Both the position numbers and the translations under genes were made by a program. Below are positions 5,822 to 6,290 of a stretch of DNA of 6,290 nt, one piece after another. Source of the DNA: CAKUFA01 sp963618735 (GTDB taxonomy: Bacteria; Bacillota; Clostridia; Christensenellales; Aristaeellaceae); NCBI GenBank assembly GCA_963618735.1, contig CAVEUM010000068.1, forward strand, positions 1-6,290. Reading direction: 5' to 3'. The notes beneath the pieces are model-generated. The model was not told the DNA's origin, made no database searches, and saw nothing but the letters and a program-made list of their open reading frames with translations. Position 1 is the first letter of the stretch. Each line of letters opens with the position of its first letter.

Positions 5822-5837
5822 TGTTTCACGTGAAACA
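5822..5837. promoter_or_regulatory. parS site 2
   Basis: This is the same 16-bp palindrome TGTTTCACGTGAAACA, here extended to a perfect 20-bp palindrome (5820-5839) by flanking A and T residues. It lies just beyond repeat R4, at the boundary of the T-rich block. Confidence 0.92.
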
Positions 5838-5839
5838 TT

Positions 5840-6190
5840 ATGGCTCGGTTTTGTAATTTAGTTAGATAGATTATTAAATTGTTGGTTGTTTATTATTTCC
5901 ATTACATTTTCGTTATCGTGTAACTTTTCCTCTTAAATTTTGTTTCTCTTTCTCTAATTTTTATGTGCTTATGCATATATAATTTTTCTATGTTCTACAC
6001 GTGTTGTGTTGCAAGTATTTTGATGTTTTTTCGGTGTTATTTCTATTGAGTTAGTGCTATTTCGTGACGATCATCATTTGTAAATTGCTCGGCTGTTCTC
6101 ATAGCGAATTTTGTTGTTTCTATTTTCTTGTTTTATAAGCAATTTTTGTCTTCTTTATTTGGCAGCATTCTGCTCTTCTCTCGTTATCGA
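5840..6190. other. T-rich, low-GC non-coding block between two parS sites
   Basis: Over 5851-6000 I count about 54% T, 23% A and 23% G+C, in sharp contrast to the roughly balanced genes. The T bias continues to about 6180. No frame on either strand gives a credible gene. The best minus-strand fragments are a 19-codon frame beginning MRTAEQFTND near 6100 and an open frame entering from the right edge, and neither has a ribosome site. I find no DnaA-box cluster, CRISPR-like array or tandem repeat. It may be an unwinding-prone or regulatory region, or a decayed gene. Confidence 0.5.
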
Positions 6191-6191
6191 T

Positions 6192-6207
6192 TGTTTCACG
6201 TGAAACA
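6192..6207. promoter_or_regulatory. parS site 3
   Basis: This is a third exact copy of TGTTTCACGTGAAACA, 370 bases from site 2 and about 4.45 kb from site 1. All three are identical across 16 bases, as expected for sites under selection by one ParB protein. Confidence 0.92.
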
Positions 6208-6290
6208 TACATGAAAGTCAACATGACAGGACGTGCACACGAAGGGTGCATGACTCCTTCGCATTCCTCTTTGTTGAAGAAGTTCACACC
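6208..6290. other. Window edge, coding status undecided
   Basis: A plus-strand frame opens at an ATG at 6211 (MKVNMTGRAHEG...) and runs off the window, but it has no ribosome site and starts 3 bases after parS site 3. A minus-strand frame is open from the edge through the parS site. A 6-bp inverted repeat CGAAGG/CCTTCG with a 10-nt loop lies near 6240-6261. None of these is strong enough to call a gene. Confidence 0.3.

Noticed and set aside
6090..6290. Minus-strand open frame entering from the right edge and crossing parS site 3
   Set aside because: About 57 codons are open, but the residues look random, two other frames are similarly open at the edge, and the frame continues into the A-rich complement of the T-rich block.

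Overview
This window looks like bacterial chromosome, probably Bacillota. The clues are an AddA-type helicase-nuclease, strong Shine-Dalgarno sites, and three identical sites matching the ParB/Spo0J binding site parS. A Gram-negative-walled class such as Negativicutes would fit the moderate GC of the genes, but that is only an impression. All confident genes are on the minus strand, so transcription runs from high to low coordinates.

Region by region, in order of transcription. Positions 6290-5640 are intergenic: two parS copies (5822-5837 and 6192-6207) flank about 350 bases of T-rich, low-GC DNA with no convincing gene. A tandem pair of 88/89-bp palindromic repeats (5633-5809) lies next to the addA promoter. 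addA (5580-2071, 1169 aa) is complete, has its own promoter, and has no addB immediately upstream. A large palindrome follows its stop codon, and a textbook intrinsic terminator lies at 1976-2000. A gene-free stretch of about 900 bases (1368-2070, plus the next gene's leader) then holds another copy of the palindromic repeat, the third parS site (1741-1756) and a probable small RNA gene (about 1648-1542) with its own promoter and U-tract terminator. A very good sigma70-type promoter (1339-1367) starts a leader of about 265 nt in front of a metallo-beta-lactamase-fold hydrolase gene. That gene starts at a TTG codon (1067) and ends at 159. A hairpin terminator (123-152) closes the unit. To its left a convergent gene may end at about 92.

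AddA is half of the AddAB (RexAB-type) double-strand-break resection machine. The parS sites are loading points for ParB and, through it, condensin, and they normally cluster near the replication origin. The window therefore seems to lie in an origin-proximal segregation domain, although no origin is visible here. The hydrolase has no evident functional link to AddA. The least explained parts are the small RNA candidate, the structured leader of the hydrolase gene, the palindromic repeat family and the T-rich block between two parS sites.
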